A DNA stretch of 64,000 nucleotides from an uncultured Ruminococcus sp. (GTDB lineage Bacteria; Bacillota; Clostridia; Oscillospirales; Ruminococcaceae), in NCBI GenBank assembly GCA_902788785.1, contig CADALT010000002.1, positions 88,668 to 152,667 on the forward strand. The letters run 5' to 3'. The notes beneath the pieces were generated by a model. It was not told the origin of the DNA. It saw nothing but the letters and a program-made list of their open reading frames with translations, and did not search any database. Positions 18,125 to 27,116 of the stretch are shown piece after piece. The stretch's first letter is position 1. Each line of letters starts with the position of its first letter. The translations under genes and the position numbers were made by a program.

Positions 18125-19311
18125 GTAAGATCGGACGTTTCGGTGAATTCGGCGGACAGTATGTTCCCGAGACCGTTATGACGGCTGTGCATGAGCTGGA
18201 GGCAGCTTATGATAAATATAAGGACGATGCTCAGTTCAAGGAGGAGCTGAAAGCCCTCTACAGAGATTATGCAAACAGACCGTCCATGCTTTATTACGCA
18301 GAAAAAATGACCAAGGACTTAGGCGGCGCTAAGGTATATATCAAGCGTGAGGACTTGAACCACACGGGCGCTCATAAGATAAACAACGTGCTGGGTCAGC
18401 TGCTGCTTGCCAAGAAAATGGGCAAAAAGCGCATAATCGCCGAAACGGGCGCAGGTCAGCACGGTGTGGCTACGGCTACGGTATGTGCGCTGATGGGACT
18501 GGAGTGCGAGGTCTACATGGGCTCGACCGATATGAAAAGGCAGTCACTCAACGTATACAGAATGAACCTGTTAGGCGCAAAGGTAACAGGTGTAGACAGC
18601 GGCACAGCTACCCTTAAAGACGCTATAAACGAGGCTTTCCGTGACTGGTGCTCAAATATAGATACCACATTCTACTGCATAGGCTCTGTTATGGGACCTC
18701 ACCCCTATCCCACCATGGTAAGGGATTTCCAGAAGATCATCAGTGAGGAGATCAGGGAACAGCTGATGGAGAAAGAGGGCAGACTGCCCGATGCGGTCAT
18801 AGCTTGTGTCGGCGGCGGCTCGAATGCCATGGGCGCATTTTATGATTTCATAGGCGAGAAGGACGTTCGCCTTATCGGTGCGGAAGCCGCAGGACGTGGT
18901 GTTGATACCAACGAGCACGCTGCTACTGTTGCCAAGGGCGATATGGGTATATTCCACGGTATGAAATCGCTGTTCTTGCAGAATGAATATGGTCAGATAG
19001 ATGAGGTGTATTCCATTTCCGCAGGTCTTGACTACCCGGGCATAGGTCCCGAGCACGCTTATCTTCATTCCACGGGAAGAGCCGAGTATCTCAGCATCAC
19101 AGATGAAGAGGCAGTACAGGCTTTTGAGTATCTCTCAAAGACCGAGGGCGTTATACCTGCCATAGAGTCAGCCCATGCGGTGGCTGCGGCTATGAAGATA
19201 ATACCCACCATGGGCAAGGATAAGATAGTTGTGATAAATCTCTCGGGCAGAGGCGACAAGGACGTTTATTCAATAGCGTCATACAGAGGAGTGAAGTTAA
19301 ATGAAGAATAG
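18121..19311 (+). CDS. trpB: Tryptophan synthase beta chain
   Basis: 396 residues, TrpB1 length. PLP Lys in HTGAHKINN near residue 84, [13 protein letters not shown] near 109, GGGSNAMG near 238 (phosphate-binding loop). Joins indole and serine to make tryptophan, with indole tunnelled from TrpA. The start ATG overlaps the stop of the frameshifted chorismate mutase; GAAAGAAGGAA precedes it. The 3' end overlaps trpA by 11 bases. Confidence 0.98.
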   Translation: MSKIGRFGEFGGQYVPETVMTAVHELEAAYDKYKDDAQFKEELKALYRDYANRPSMLYYAEKMTKDLGGAKVYIKREDLNHTGAHKINNVLGQLLLAKKMGKKRIIAETGAGQHGVATATVCALMGLECEVYMGSTDMKRQSLNVYRMNLLGAKVTGVDSGTATLKDAINEAFRDWCSNIDTTFYCIGSVMGPHPYPTMVRDFQKIISEEIREQLMEKEGRLPDAVIACVGGGSNAMGAFYDFIGEKDVRLIGAEAAGRGVDTNEHAATVAKGDMGIFHGMKSLFLQNEYGQIDEVYSISAGLDYPGIGPEHAYLHSTGRAEYLSITDEEAVQAFEYLSKTEGVIPAIESAHAVAAAMKIIPTMGKDKIVVINLSGRGDKDVYSIASYRGVKLNEE

Positions 19312-20092
19312 GATAGATATCTGCTTTGAACAGCTGAAAGCCCAGGGTAAGAAGGCTCTCGTGACCTTTGTTACCGCAGGCGACCCCGACTTGACACTGA
19401 CGGAGGAACTTGTACCCGAGATGTTCGCACATGGCTCGGATATCGTTGAGATAGGCGTGCCTTTCTCCGACCCAATCGCAGAGGGCGGCACCATACAGCG
19501 TGCATCGCTCAGGTCGCTCAAAAACAATACCAACCTCGATCAGATATTCGATATGGTCAGCAGGATAAGGGACGTTACCGATAAGCCGATACTGCTGATG
19601 ATGTACGTAAATACGCTGTTCCGCTATGGTACGGAGCGTTTCTTCAAGAAGTGCAGAGCCACACAGATAGATGGTGTTATCATCCCCGACCTGCCCTTTG
19701 AGGAACGTGATGAGGTCAAGGAACAGGCTGATGCAGAGGGCATATACACCGTTTATCTTGCAGCACCCACCTCGGGCGAGAGGGTAAGGATGATAGCCGA
19801 GGAGTCAAAGGGCTTTCTGTACGTGGTATCATCTCTTGGCGTAACAGGTACACGCAAAGAGATAAGCACCGATTTCGATAAGCTGTTAGCCCCCCTCAAA
19901 GAGTGCGGCCATGTGCCTGCCTGCATAGGTTTCGGTATCTCAAACGGCGCACAGGCAAAGAAGATGGCATCATACTGCGACGGCTGTATAATAGGTTCGG
20001 CGATAGTAAACCTGGTCGAGCAGTACGACCAGGACTGCATACCATATGTCAGCGAGTTCATACAAAACGTTAGAACAGCGCTGGACAGTTAG
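19301..20092 (+). CDS. trpA: Tryptophan synthase alpha chain
   Basis: 263 residues. FVTAGDPDL near residue 22 and [14 protein letters not shown] near 49 hold the catalytic Glu and Asp; GFGIS near 212 binds phosphate. It splits indole-3-glycerol phosphate into indole and glyceraldehyde-3-phosphate. Last gene of the trp operon, coupled to trpB by an 11-base overlap, followed by a strong terminator. Confidence 0.98.
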   Translation: MKNRIDICFEQLKAQGKKALVTFVTAGDPDLTLTEELVPEMFAHGSDIVEIGVPFSDPIAEGGTIQRASLRSLKNNTNLDQIFDMVSRIRDVTDKPILLMMYVNTLFRYGTERFFKKCRATQIDGVIIPDLPFEERDEVKEQADAEGIYTVYLAAPTSGERVRMIAEESKGFLYVVSSLGVTGTRKEISTDFDKLLAPLKECGHVPACIGFGISNGAQAKKMASYCDGCIIGSAIVNLVEQYDQDCIPYVSEFIQNVRTALDS

Positions 20093-20112
20093 AGTCTGCT
20101 TATGAAAGATAT

Positions 20113-20144
20113 TCCCGGGAGCGTTTTTGTTCCCGGGATTTTTT
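20113..20144 (+). terminator. Terminator after trpA
   Basis: TCCCGGGA ... TCCCGGGA stem (20113-20120 / 20131-20138) followed by six T. Confidence 0.93.
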
Positions 20145-20148
20145 GCCC

Positions 20149-20177
20149 TTGCAAAGTGGGAGAAAATGGTGTATAAT
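20149..20177 (+). promoter_or_regulatory. Promoter of the 20219 gene
   Basis: TTGCAA (20149-20154), 17 bases, TATAAT (20172-20177). Confidence 0.82.
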
Positions 20178-20218
20178 ATATAACGAAACTTTCATGAACG
20201 ACAAACAAGGGTGATAAC

Positions 20219-20728
20219 ATGAAAAAGAAAAAGCTTTTGGTCATTGGTTCGTTGGTTTTGCTGGCAGCAGTGTTCTGTATTATCTGCAAGCCGATATTCT
20301 ATCGTTTTTATCCCTTTGACAGGATAAAGGGAACAGTCAGCCTGAACGTGGACGGAGAGAAGATCGTACTGACGCAGGATGATATAGTTTTTTATGATAA
20401 AAAGTACGATAAGTATGAGGACGGCAGTGCAAAAGATATTTCAGATGGCAGGGTCAAGATATACATGGATGGCACAGGATATGGCGGACATTGTTTTCAG
20501 ATAGATACAGATAAACTCGAAGAGCCCATAACGGTATGTTGCTATCAACATAACTGGTGGAACGTAATGGATTTTGATATTGATATATCTGTGAACGGAG
20601 GATATATGAACTGCTCAGGCAAATATTCATTTATTGTGGATAACGGCAGCAAACATTACGATGAGATAGGTGATCCGCCATCGACTGCGCCGACGAAGAA
20701 GGACAGATATATATCTTTTGGAATTTAA
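20219..20728 (+). CDS. Small membrane-anchored protein of unknown function
   Basis: 169 residues, not recognised. MKKKKLL followed by a hydrophobic stretch (about 6-28) is a signal anchor or uncleaved signal peptide. The rest is a polar, aromatic-rich extracytoplasmic domain with DGEKIVLTQDDIVFYD and a WWNVMDFDIDISVNGGY segment, suggesting a beta-rich fold. It has its own promoter just after the trp terminator; GGGTG lies 5' of the ATG. rnhA follows 24 bases later and may be co-transcribed. Confidence 0.65.
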   Translation: MKKKKLLVIGSLVLLAAVFCIICKPIFYRFYPFDRIKGTVSLNVDGEKIVLTQDDIVFYDKKYDKYEDGSAKDISDGRVKIYMDGTGYGGHCFQIDTDKLEEPITVCCYQHNWWNVMDFDIDISVNGGYMNCSGKYSFIVDNGSKHYDEIGDPPSTAPTKKDRYISFGI

Positions 20729-20752
20729 ACAGTAAAGTAAAGGAATGATATA

Positions 20753-21220
20753 ATGAAAAAGATAGAGATCTTTACGGACGGCGCTTGCTCGGGCAACCCG
20801 GGACCGGGCGGCTACGGCACTATACTGCGCTATGGGAAGACACAGAAGGAACTCTTCGGCGGCGACCCCTCGACTACTAACAACCGCATGGAGATGACAG
20901 CGGTGATACGTGGTTTGCAGGCACTTAAAGAACCCTGCGAGGTGACATTGTACAGCGATTCGCAGTACGTCATAAACGCCATAACCAAGGGCTGGGCTGT
21001 GGGCTGGAAGAAGCGTGGCTGGGTCAAGGCGGACAAAAAGCCTGCACTCAACAGCGATCTGTGGGAGATAATTTTGCAGCTGCTGGAAGTCCACAAGGTA
21101 AGCTTAATCTGGGTGAAGGGTCACGCAGGACATCCCGAGAACGAGCGCTGTGACGAACTGGCGGTAAGCGGTTCGCAGAAGGCTAAAGCACTGGGCAAAT
21201 GCTTTGATGAGGTGGTCTGA
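20753..21220 (+). CDS. rnhA: Ribonuclease HI
   Basis: 155 residues. [14 protein letters not shown] (first catalytic Asp), TNNRMEM (Glu), YSDSQYV (Asp) and [17 protein letters not shown] (His, Asp) give the full D-E-D-D site, and the basic segment [14 protein letters not shown] is the substrate handle. Degrades RNA in RNA-DNA hybrids. Its TGA shares one base with the ATG of the next gene. Confidence 0.97.
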   Translation: MKKIEIFTDGACSGNPGPGGYGTILRYGKTQKELFGGDPSTTNNRMEMTAVIRGLQALKEPCEVTLYSDSQYVINAITKGWAVGWKKRGWVKADKKPALNSDLWEIILQLLEVHKVSLIWVKGHAGHPENERCDELAVSGSQKAKALGKCFDEVV

Positions 21221-22431
21221 TGGAAAAGCGTTTCGTTTATGCGGATAATGCAGCGACCACTAAGGTCTCTGATAAAGCCTTTGAAGCTATGCTGCCCTAT
21301 TTAAAGGAAAGCTACGGCAATCCTTCGGGGGTGTATTCGCTGGGTATGGAGGCTTCCCGTGGGGTGCTGGGTGCAAGACAGCAGGTGCAGAAAGCCATAG
21401 GTGCGGCAAAGGTCGGTGAGATATTTTTCACTTCCTGCGGTTCTGAGGCGGATAACTGGGCGATAAGAGGTGCGGCGAAACTGGGCGAACGCTCGGGCAA
21501 GCGCCATATCATAACCACTGCCATCGAACACCATGCGGTGATAAACACCTGTAAAGACCTTGAAAAAAACGGCTTTGAGGTAACTTATTTAAAGCCCGAT
21601 GAGCAGGGCTTTATAACTGCCCGTCAGGTGGAGGACGCTATCCGTGAGGACACTGCACTGGTCAGCGTTATGGCGGTCAATAATGAGATAGGCACGATAC
21701 AGCCCATTGCGGAGATAGGTAAGGTCTGCCGTGAGAAAAAGGTGCTGTTCCACACTGATGCTGTACAAGCAATCGGACACATCCCCGTGGACGTTAAAGC
21801 TATGAATGTTGATATGCTGTCGCTTTCGGGACATAAGTTCCATGCGCCAAAGGGCGTAGGTGCGCTGTATATTAAGGGCGGCACTGATATTGCGCCGCTG
21901 ATATTCGGAGGTTCTCAGGAGCGTGGCAGGCGTGCGGGCACGGAGAATGTCCCTGCGATCGCAGCAATGGGTGAAGCCATCACAGAAGCGGTCAGCGGTA
22001 TCGAGGAGAAAAACGCAGCGGTAAAGGCGCTGTGTGAGCCTATCATCGACGGCATTCTTTCGCAGATACCCTGTTCAAGGCTGAACGGCAGCCGTGAGAA
22101 CAGGGTCAGTGGAAATCTCAATTTTTCGTTCCGTGGCATAGAGGGCGAGAGCCTGCTATTGCTGCTGGATATGCACGGTATCTGCGCATCTTCGGGGTCT
22201 GCCTGTGCTGTGGGCTCCAGCGAGCCGTCCCATGTGCTGACGGCTATCGGGCTTGAAAAAGCAACTGCCCACGGTTCGGTGCGGCTTACTCTTAACGAAG
22301 AGAATACCGCCGATGATGCGGAGTACATACTGAAAGTTCTGCCCGAAGCGGTCAAAGAACTGCGCAGACGTTCGCCGTTGTGGCAGCGCATCTGCGAGAA
22401 TGAGGGCATTGAGGATTATACTAAGGAATAG
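21220..22431 (+). CDS. Cysteine desulfurase (IscS/NifS family)
   Basis: 403 residues, class V aminotransferase fold. Start YADNAATTKVS; HHAVIN near residue 106; FHTDAVQAIG near 183; PLP Lys in LSGHKFHAPKG near 208; nucleophile Cys in CASSGSACAVGSS near 328. It releases sulfur from cysteine as an enzyme persulfide. No scaffold gene (iscU/sufU) is adjacent; mnmA follows after 25 bases, so the likely job is sulfur supply for tRNA 2-thiouridine, as with YrvO-MnmA in Bacillus. The start overlaps the rnhA stop by one base. Confidence 0.93.
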   Translation: MEKRFVYADNAATTKVSDKAFEAMLPYLKESYGNPSGVYSLGMEASRGVLGARQQVQKAIGAAKVGEIFFTSCGSEADNWAIRGAAKLGERSGKRHIITTAIEHHAVINTCKDLEKNGFEVTYLKPDEQGFITARQVEDAIREDTALVSVMAVNNEIGTIQPIAEIGKVCREKKVLFHTDAVQAIGHIPVDVKAMNVDMLSLSGHKFHAPKGVGALYIKGGTDIAPLIFGGSQERGRRAGTENVPAIAAMGEAITEAVSGIEEKNAAVKALCEPIIDGILSQIPCSRLNGSRENRVSGNLNFSFRGIEGESLLLLLDMHGICASSGSACAVGSSEPSHVLTAIGLEKATAHGSVRLTLNEENTADDAEYILKVLPEAVKELRRRSPLWQRICENEGIEDYTKE

Positions 22432-22456
22432 TACATAAAATTGTACAGGAGGAAAG

Positions 22457-23533
22457 ATGAGCAAGGGAAGAGTTCTGGCTGCCATGAGCGGCGGCGTTGA
22501 CAGTTCGGTGGCGGTGAAGCTGCTGCTGGATATGGGCTATGAGGTCTCGGGTGCGACGATGCACCTTTATAATAATGAGGATATAGGGCTTGAACGCACA
22601 AAGACCTGCTGTTCGCTGAGCGATGTGGAGGATGCCAGACTTGTGGCGCTGAAGCTTGGGATAGATTTCCATGTGTTCGGCTTTGTAGACGAGTTCCGTG
22701 AGTGGGTCATCGACGATTTCGTGAACACCTACCTGAACGGCGGCACGCCTAACCCCTGTATCGAATGCAATAAGCATCTGAAATTCGGAAGTTTCCTTGA
22801 AAGGGCGGAGCTGCTGGGCTTTGACTATATCGCCACGGGGCATTATGTCACCAAGGAATATAATGAGGAAACAGGCAGGTGGCTGCTGAAACGTTCGGGC
22901 GACAGGGCTAAAGACCAGAGCTATGTGCTGTACGGGCTGACTCAGCACCAGCTGGCGCACACGCTTTTCCCGGTGGGTGATATGAACAAGAACGAGATAC
23001 GTGCCATTGCCGAGGAAAATTCTCTGGTGAATGCCGAAAAGCCCGATTCGCAGGACATCTGTTTTATTCCCGACGGGGACTATGCGCACTTTATCACCGA
23101 GCGCTGCGGCAAACAGCCCGAGGGCGATATAATCCTCTCGGACGGAACGGTCCTCGGCAGACATAAGGGCTTGATACACTATACCATCGGTCAGCGCAGG
23201 GGAGTGGGCGTTTCTTACAGCGAGCCGCTTTTCGTTACGGGCAAAGACCTTGGGCGCAACTGCCTTATCATGGGTACGGCGCAGGAGGTCTGCCGCACCT
23301 CTCTGACTGCGGATAACGTCAACTTCATATCCTTTGACGAATTGACCGAGCCTCTCAGATGTACCTGCCAGACCAGGTATCATCAGAAAGACGCAGCGTG
23401 TACGGTCTATCCGCTGACTGACGGTAAAGTCAGGGTGGAATTTGATGAGCCCCACAAAGCCATTTCAAAGGGACAGGCAGTGGTGTTCTACGACGGCGAA
23501 TATGTTCTCGGCGGAGGAGTCATCGCAGATTGA
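22457..23533 (+). CDS. mnmA: tRNA 2-thiouridylase MnmA
   Basis: 358 residues. PP-loop AAMSGGVDSSVA at residues 9-20, first catalytic Cys in NPCIECNKHLKFG near 100, second Cys in SQDICFIPDGDY near 198, then IGQRRGVGV. It activates U34 of Lys, Glu and Gln tRNAs with ATP and inserts sulfur. AGGAGG precedes the ATG. The upstream desulfurase is the probable sulfur donor. Confidence 0.97.
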   Translation: MSKGRVLAAMSGGVDSSVAVKLLLDMGYEVSGATMHLYNNEDIGLERTKTCCSLSDVEDARLVALKLGIDFHVFGFVDEFREWVIDDFVNTYLNGGTPNPCIECNKHLKFGSFLERAELLGFDYIATGHYVTKEYNEETGRWLLKRSGDRAKDQSYVLYGLTQHQLAHTLFPVGDMNKNEIRAIAEENSLVNAEKPDSQDICFIPDGDYAHFITERCGKQPEGDIILSDGTVLGRHKGLIHYTIGQRRGVGVSYSEPLFVTGKDLGRNCLIMGTAQEVCRTSLTADNVNFISFDELTEPLRCTCQTRYHQKDAACTVYPLTDGKVRVEFDEPHKAISKGQAVVFYDGEYVLGGGVIAD

Positions 23534-23572
23534 TGCTCGCCTGAAAGCCGATGCGGGAAAAATTACATACAT

Positions 23573-23611
23573 AAAAGCGGTGCTGCATGATGTTCGTGCA
23601 TCACCGCTTTA
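23573..23611 (+). terminator. Hairpin after mnmA
   Basis: AAAGCGGTG / CACCGCTTT stem with a T-poor tail. Probable terminator of the rnhA-mnmA group. Confidence 0.65.
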
Positions 23612-23650
23612 ACATTTGCACCGATATATCAAAAAAATAGCCCAAGACCC

Positions 23651-23679
23651 TTGCATTTGTAAACAAAATGAGGTATAAT
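23651..23679 (+). promoter_or_regulatory. Promoter of the AI-2E family gene
   Basis: TTGCAT (23651-23656), 17 bases, TATAAT (23674-23679). Confidence 0.83.
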
Positions 23680-23716
23680 ATATTTTGTATACTTAATATT
23701 TGTGAAAGGAAATGCT

Positions 23717-25054
23717 ATGAAATTTTATTCAAATAAAAAATACCAGACTGCTGCTGTATATGCAGCTGTGGTCATAGCAGTTAATGTGCTGCTGGTGCTG
23801 GCGCTGAATAATGTCGGTGAGATATTCAAGTGGTTCGGTAATATATTCAAGGTCATGCAGCCCATAACCTGGGGACTGGTCGTTGCTTTCCTGACTAATC
23901 CCATCATGGAGAAAACTGCGTCGTTCATGCGCAAACGCATATACAAGACCGACGAAGCACGTCAGAAAGCCTCGGGCTTTATCAAGGTGATCTCGGTGCT
24001 GATAACGGAGATAATCTTCCTGGGCATCGTGGTGGGCTTGGTCGCCATAGTAGTCCCTGAGCTGATACGCTCGGTGATGGACATTTTCAATAATGCCTCG
24101 CTCATCATAAATAATGTGCAAAGCTGGATAAATAAGGTCTTCCGCAACTATCCGTCGGTGGAACAAGCGGCTACGAATATGCTGAGCGATTTCAATACCG
24201 ATTTTTCCACTATTATCCAGAAGATACAGCCCATGCTCGAAAACGTGCTGTCGGGCGCATGGGGAATAGTTACAGTGGTCAAGAACTTCCTGCTGGGCTT
24301 TATCGTGTCGGTATATATGCTGTGCTGCAAGGAGACTTTGCTGGCGCAGATAAAGAAGATCATCATCGCCCTCACAAGAAAGCGTACCTGCGAGCGCATA
24401 ATGAACGTTTGCTCACAGGCGAACACAGTGTTCTCGGGGTTTGTTACGGGCAAGATAGTTGACTCGATAATCATTGGTCTTATCTGCTTTATAGGACTCA
24501 AAATAATGGGCGTGCCCTACAGCATCATGATAAGCGTGCTTATCGGTGTTACGAATATAATCCCGTTCTTCGGTCCTATCATCGGTGCGATACCCTCGGC
24601 ACTGCTGATACTGTTGATAGAGCCTAGCAAATGCCTTATCTTCGTGATATTCGTGGTAGTGCTCCAGCAGTTCGACGGAAATATCCTGGGACCCAAGATA
24701 CTGGGCGATTCCACAGGTCTTCCCGGATTCTGGGTGCTTATCTCACTGCTTGTGTTCGGCGGACTTTTCGGCTTCCCCGGAATGGTGCTGGCTGTGCCGA
24801 CCTCGGCGCTTATCTACAGCTTTTTCAGGTCATCGGTGGAAGGAAAGCTCAAAAGGAAAAATCTGCCTACGGCTACTGATTATTACAAGGATGATGTGAC
24901 ACACCTCTACACAAAGCCACCCGAGCGTACTCCGCTTACCAAGGAGGAACTGCTGAAGCTGGATATCCCACCCATCGACGAGGTCAATGAGGTGAAGTTT
25001 AACGGCGAAAGTCTGGAGAGCTTGTCGGAGGAGAGATCGGAGAAGAGTAAATAA
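23717..25054 (+). CDS. AI-2E family transporter / permease
   Basis: 445 residues. Paired N-terminal membrane segments (about 10-28 and 33-55), a large soluble loop, and a C-terminal bundle with GKIVDSIIIGLICFIGL, IPFFGPIIGAIPS, QQFDGNILGPKILG and FGFPGMVLAVP. This is the AI-2E/YdiK/PerM arrangement, and QQ..GN...P.ilG is the family signature. Substrates in this family range from autoinducer-2 to ions, so none is assigned. I chose the ATG at 23717, with AAAGGA upstream, rather than a GTG 15 bases earlier. The tail (about 385-445) is charged and cytoplasmic. Confidence 0.88.
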   Translation: MKFYSNKKYQTAAVYAAVVIAVNVLLVLALNNVGEIFKWFGNIFKVMQPITWGLVVAFLTNPIMEKTASFMRKRIYKTDEARQKASGFIKVISVLITEIIFLGIVVGLVAIVVPELIRSVMDIFNNASLIINNVQSWINKVFRNYPSVEQAATNMLSDFNTDFSTIIQKIQPMLENVLSGAWGIVTVVKNFLLGFIVSVYMLCCKETLLAQIKKIIIALTRKRTCERIMNVCSQANTVFSGFVTGKIVDSIIIGLICFIGLKIMGVPYSIMISVLIGVTNIIPFFGPIIGAIPSALLILLIEPSKCLIFVIFVVVLQQFDGNILGPKILGDSTGLPGFWVLISLLVFGGLFGFPGMVLAVPTSALIYSFFRSSVEGKLKRKNLPTATDYYKDDVTHLYTKPPERTPLTKEELLKLDIPPIDEVNEVKFNGESLESLSEERSEKSK

Positions 25055-25067
25055 ATATGTATATTAT

Positions 25068-25110
25068 AAGTTATAGTATTCCTGATGTGCTGTCGGGAAT
25101 ACTATAACTT
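25068..25110 (+). terminator. 15-bp perfect hairpin after the AI-2E gene
   Basis: AAGTTATAGTATTCC (25068-25082) and its exact reverse complement (25096-25110), followed by TATCT. Long AT-rich stem, probably a terminator. Confidence 0.75.
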
Positions 25111-25135
25111 TATCTATTGACGATAGGAGAACAAA

Positions 25136-26866
25136 ATGAAAATATTATATGGTCTGATATATTTAATGGATCCGGTCATGCATTTTTGGTATATATTTTT
25201 GCCATGCTGCCTGATAGCGGCTGTGGTATCGCATCATTTCATGAAAAAGCATGAGAAGCTGTGGTCGCTGCTGTGTGGTGTGCCAATGCTCGTATATGCG
25301 GTTTTTCTGATAAGAGGGCATTATTCGGGCGATATCGGACGAACGGTCTATCGGTATGCAGCATTCGGGATAGTCGCTTTGCTGATAATGCTTTTGGGGC
25401 TTGCTGTTTATATGAAGCGCTCATTTAAAGCATATACAGTTATGACATCATTGTTTTCTGTGGTAATTCTTTTGCTGAATATCGTTTCCATATGGGCGAT
25501 ATATCTCGAACCGAATGTTACCGACTGCTCGCACCTCGGCTGGACAGAGTCTTTTGAAGGGGCTGTGGATGCTCTTGAAAAATACTATGTACTGAATGAT
25601 TGGAAAGAGATAGATCATGAAAAGATCAGGGAAGAACTGATCCCGAAAGTCAGGGAAGCCGAGAAAAACAATGATGAAGATGCTTATATCTATGCATTAT
25701 ATGAACTGAAATATGAGTTTGCAGACGGTCACGTTGCAGTGCGTGGCGATATCCCTGCCAGACAAAGAGCTTTGGCAAAATATGCAGGAAATGACTACGG
25801 CTTTTCTATGTTCAGGACAAAGGACGGGGAGATAATAGCGATACTTGTAGATGATAACAGTGACTGCTATGCGCAGGGTATCCGCAATGGTACTGTTATC
25901 ACAGGCTGGAATGGTGTCCCGATCGAGGAGGCTGCTGCAGAAGTTAAATGTATTGATTGGCAGTATGAATTTCAGACCATCGAGAATATCCGCATTGCAC
26001 AGCCGATATTCCTTGCAGGGCTTGGCGGTGATAAGGTGTCTGTGACTTGCATAGACGCATCGGGAAAAGAAAAGACCGCAGAGCTTTCATCTGAGGGAGA
26101 TTATATCCACAGACGCACCAAGGCGCTCAGCATACTGTTCGCAACAGATGTGACAGGAACACAAAACTATTCTACATCTATGCTGACCGATAATGTCGGC
26201 TATCTCAGGATAACGGAAGAAGAATATTCCCAGGACCAGTTTTTCATAACAAAGTGTACTCTCAGCGGATATTCCGAGGAAATATACAATGATCTGAACA
26301 CAAGACTCGGTGAGATGAAAGCACAGGGTATGGACAGGCTAATTATCGACGTAAGAAACAACGACGGCGGAAACGGATATGAGTCGAGAACAGTTGCATC
26401 TATGTTCACGGATGATCCTGTACCGTATTATCTGGCACTTCCCGTGAACGGAGAATACAAGGTAGTGACGGGATCAAAAGCGATAGAAACGCAGGGAACA
26501 TGGAAAGATCTTCCTGTGGTCGTTCTTATAAACGGACAAACTTGCAGCGCAGGTGAGGAGATACCCAATTATCTTAAAAACAGTGAAAATGTGACTATCA
26601 TGGGAAATACCACCACATGGGGAGATGTGCAGGGCACAGGCGGAGTAGCTGTGCTAACTGACAGCAAATACGAGATACATTTTCCGATCACGCCGACCGT
26701 GGGAGAAGACGGCTTGCCCACCGTCGATACCAAGGCAGACAGAAAGTCACGTCTTGCCCCCGATTATATGATCGAATACTCCAAAGAAGAGGTGGTAAAA
26801 CTCTTTGATGACCCAAAAGCTGATATGGTTTTGGAAGAAACGATCGATCATATAAACAAGCAGTAA
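25136..26866 (+). CDS. Membrane-anchored S41 (C-terminal processing) peptidase
   Basis: 576 residues. Four hydrophobic segments lie in the first 130 residues, then an extracytoplasmic part. The S41 core shows LIIDVRNNDGGNG near residue 403 and the nucleophile Ser in NGQTCSAGEE near 465, followed by GNTTTWGDVQGTG. DGHVAVRGD near 197 and a degenerate PDZ-like stretch lie between the membrane part and the catalytic core. S41 enzymes are Ser/Lys proteases; the partner Lys is not pinned down by eye. Likely processes envelope proteins. TAGGAGA precedes the ATG; no co-transcribed partner. Confidence 0.85.
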   Translation: MKILYGLIYLMDPVMHFWYIFLPCCLIAAVVSHHFMKKHEKLWSLLCGVPMLVYAVFLIRGHYSGDIGRTVYRYAAFGIVALLIMLLGLAVYMKRSFKAYTVMTSLFSVVILLLNIVSIWAIYLEPNVTDCSHLGWTESFEGAVDALEKYYVLNDWKEIDHEKIREELIPKVREAEKNNDEDAYIYALYELKYEFADGHVAVRGDIPARQRALAKYAGNDYGFSMFRTKDGEIIAILVDDNSDCYAQGIRNGTVITGWNGVPIEEAAAEVKCIDWQYEFQTIENIRIAQPIFLAGLGGDKVSVTCIDASGKEKTAELSSEGDYIHRRTKALSILFATDVTGTQNYSTSMLTDNVGYLRITEEEYSQDQFFITKCTLSGYSEEIYNDLNTRLGEMKAQGMDRLIIDVRNNDGGNGYESRTVASMFTDDPVPYYLALPVNGEYKVVTGSKAIETQGTWKDLPVVVLINGQTCSAGEEIPNYLKNSENVTIMGNTTTWGDVQGTGGVAVLTDSKYEIHFPITPTVGEDGLPTVDTKADRKSRLAPDYMIEYSKEEVVKLFDDPKADMVLEETIDHINKQ

Positions 26867-26900
26867 AAAATTTCCATAATATCTCACATCATACTGTAAC

Positions 26901-26960
26901 ATGATGCCCCCAAGCAGGTTTTTATAATGCTCGGGGGTATCATCGTATATGAGTTTTTTT
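26901..26960 (+). terminator. Hairpin after the S41 gene
   Basis: Near-perfect 16-bp stem (26901-26916 / 26928-26943, one mismatch and one G-T pair), with a T-run starting eight bases later. Confidence 0.7.
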
Positions 26961-27043
26961 GGGTGCTTTTCGGTGAATTGTAGGCTTTGGCGCAAAATAA
27001 GAGAGGATTTTTTGACAATTGTCTGAAATTTAGCAGAGGTCAC

Positions 27044-27072
27044 TTGTAATTTGCAGTACGGTGTGGTATAAT
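27044..27072 (+). promoter_or_regulatory. Promoter of the activase/dehydratase pair
   Basis: TTGTAA (27044-27049), 17 bases, TATAAT (27067-27072). Confidence 0.8.
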
Positions 27073-27116
27073 GTAATTTGATTTGTTATCTATTATGAAT
27101 AATCGGAGGCGTTTTG

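Noticed and set aside
22421-23455. 344-codon open frame on the minus strand opposite mnmA
   Set aside because: No family motif or ribosome site; mnmA on the other strand has all catalytic motifs.
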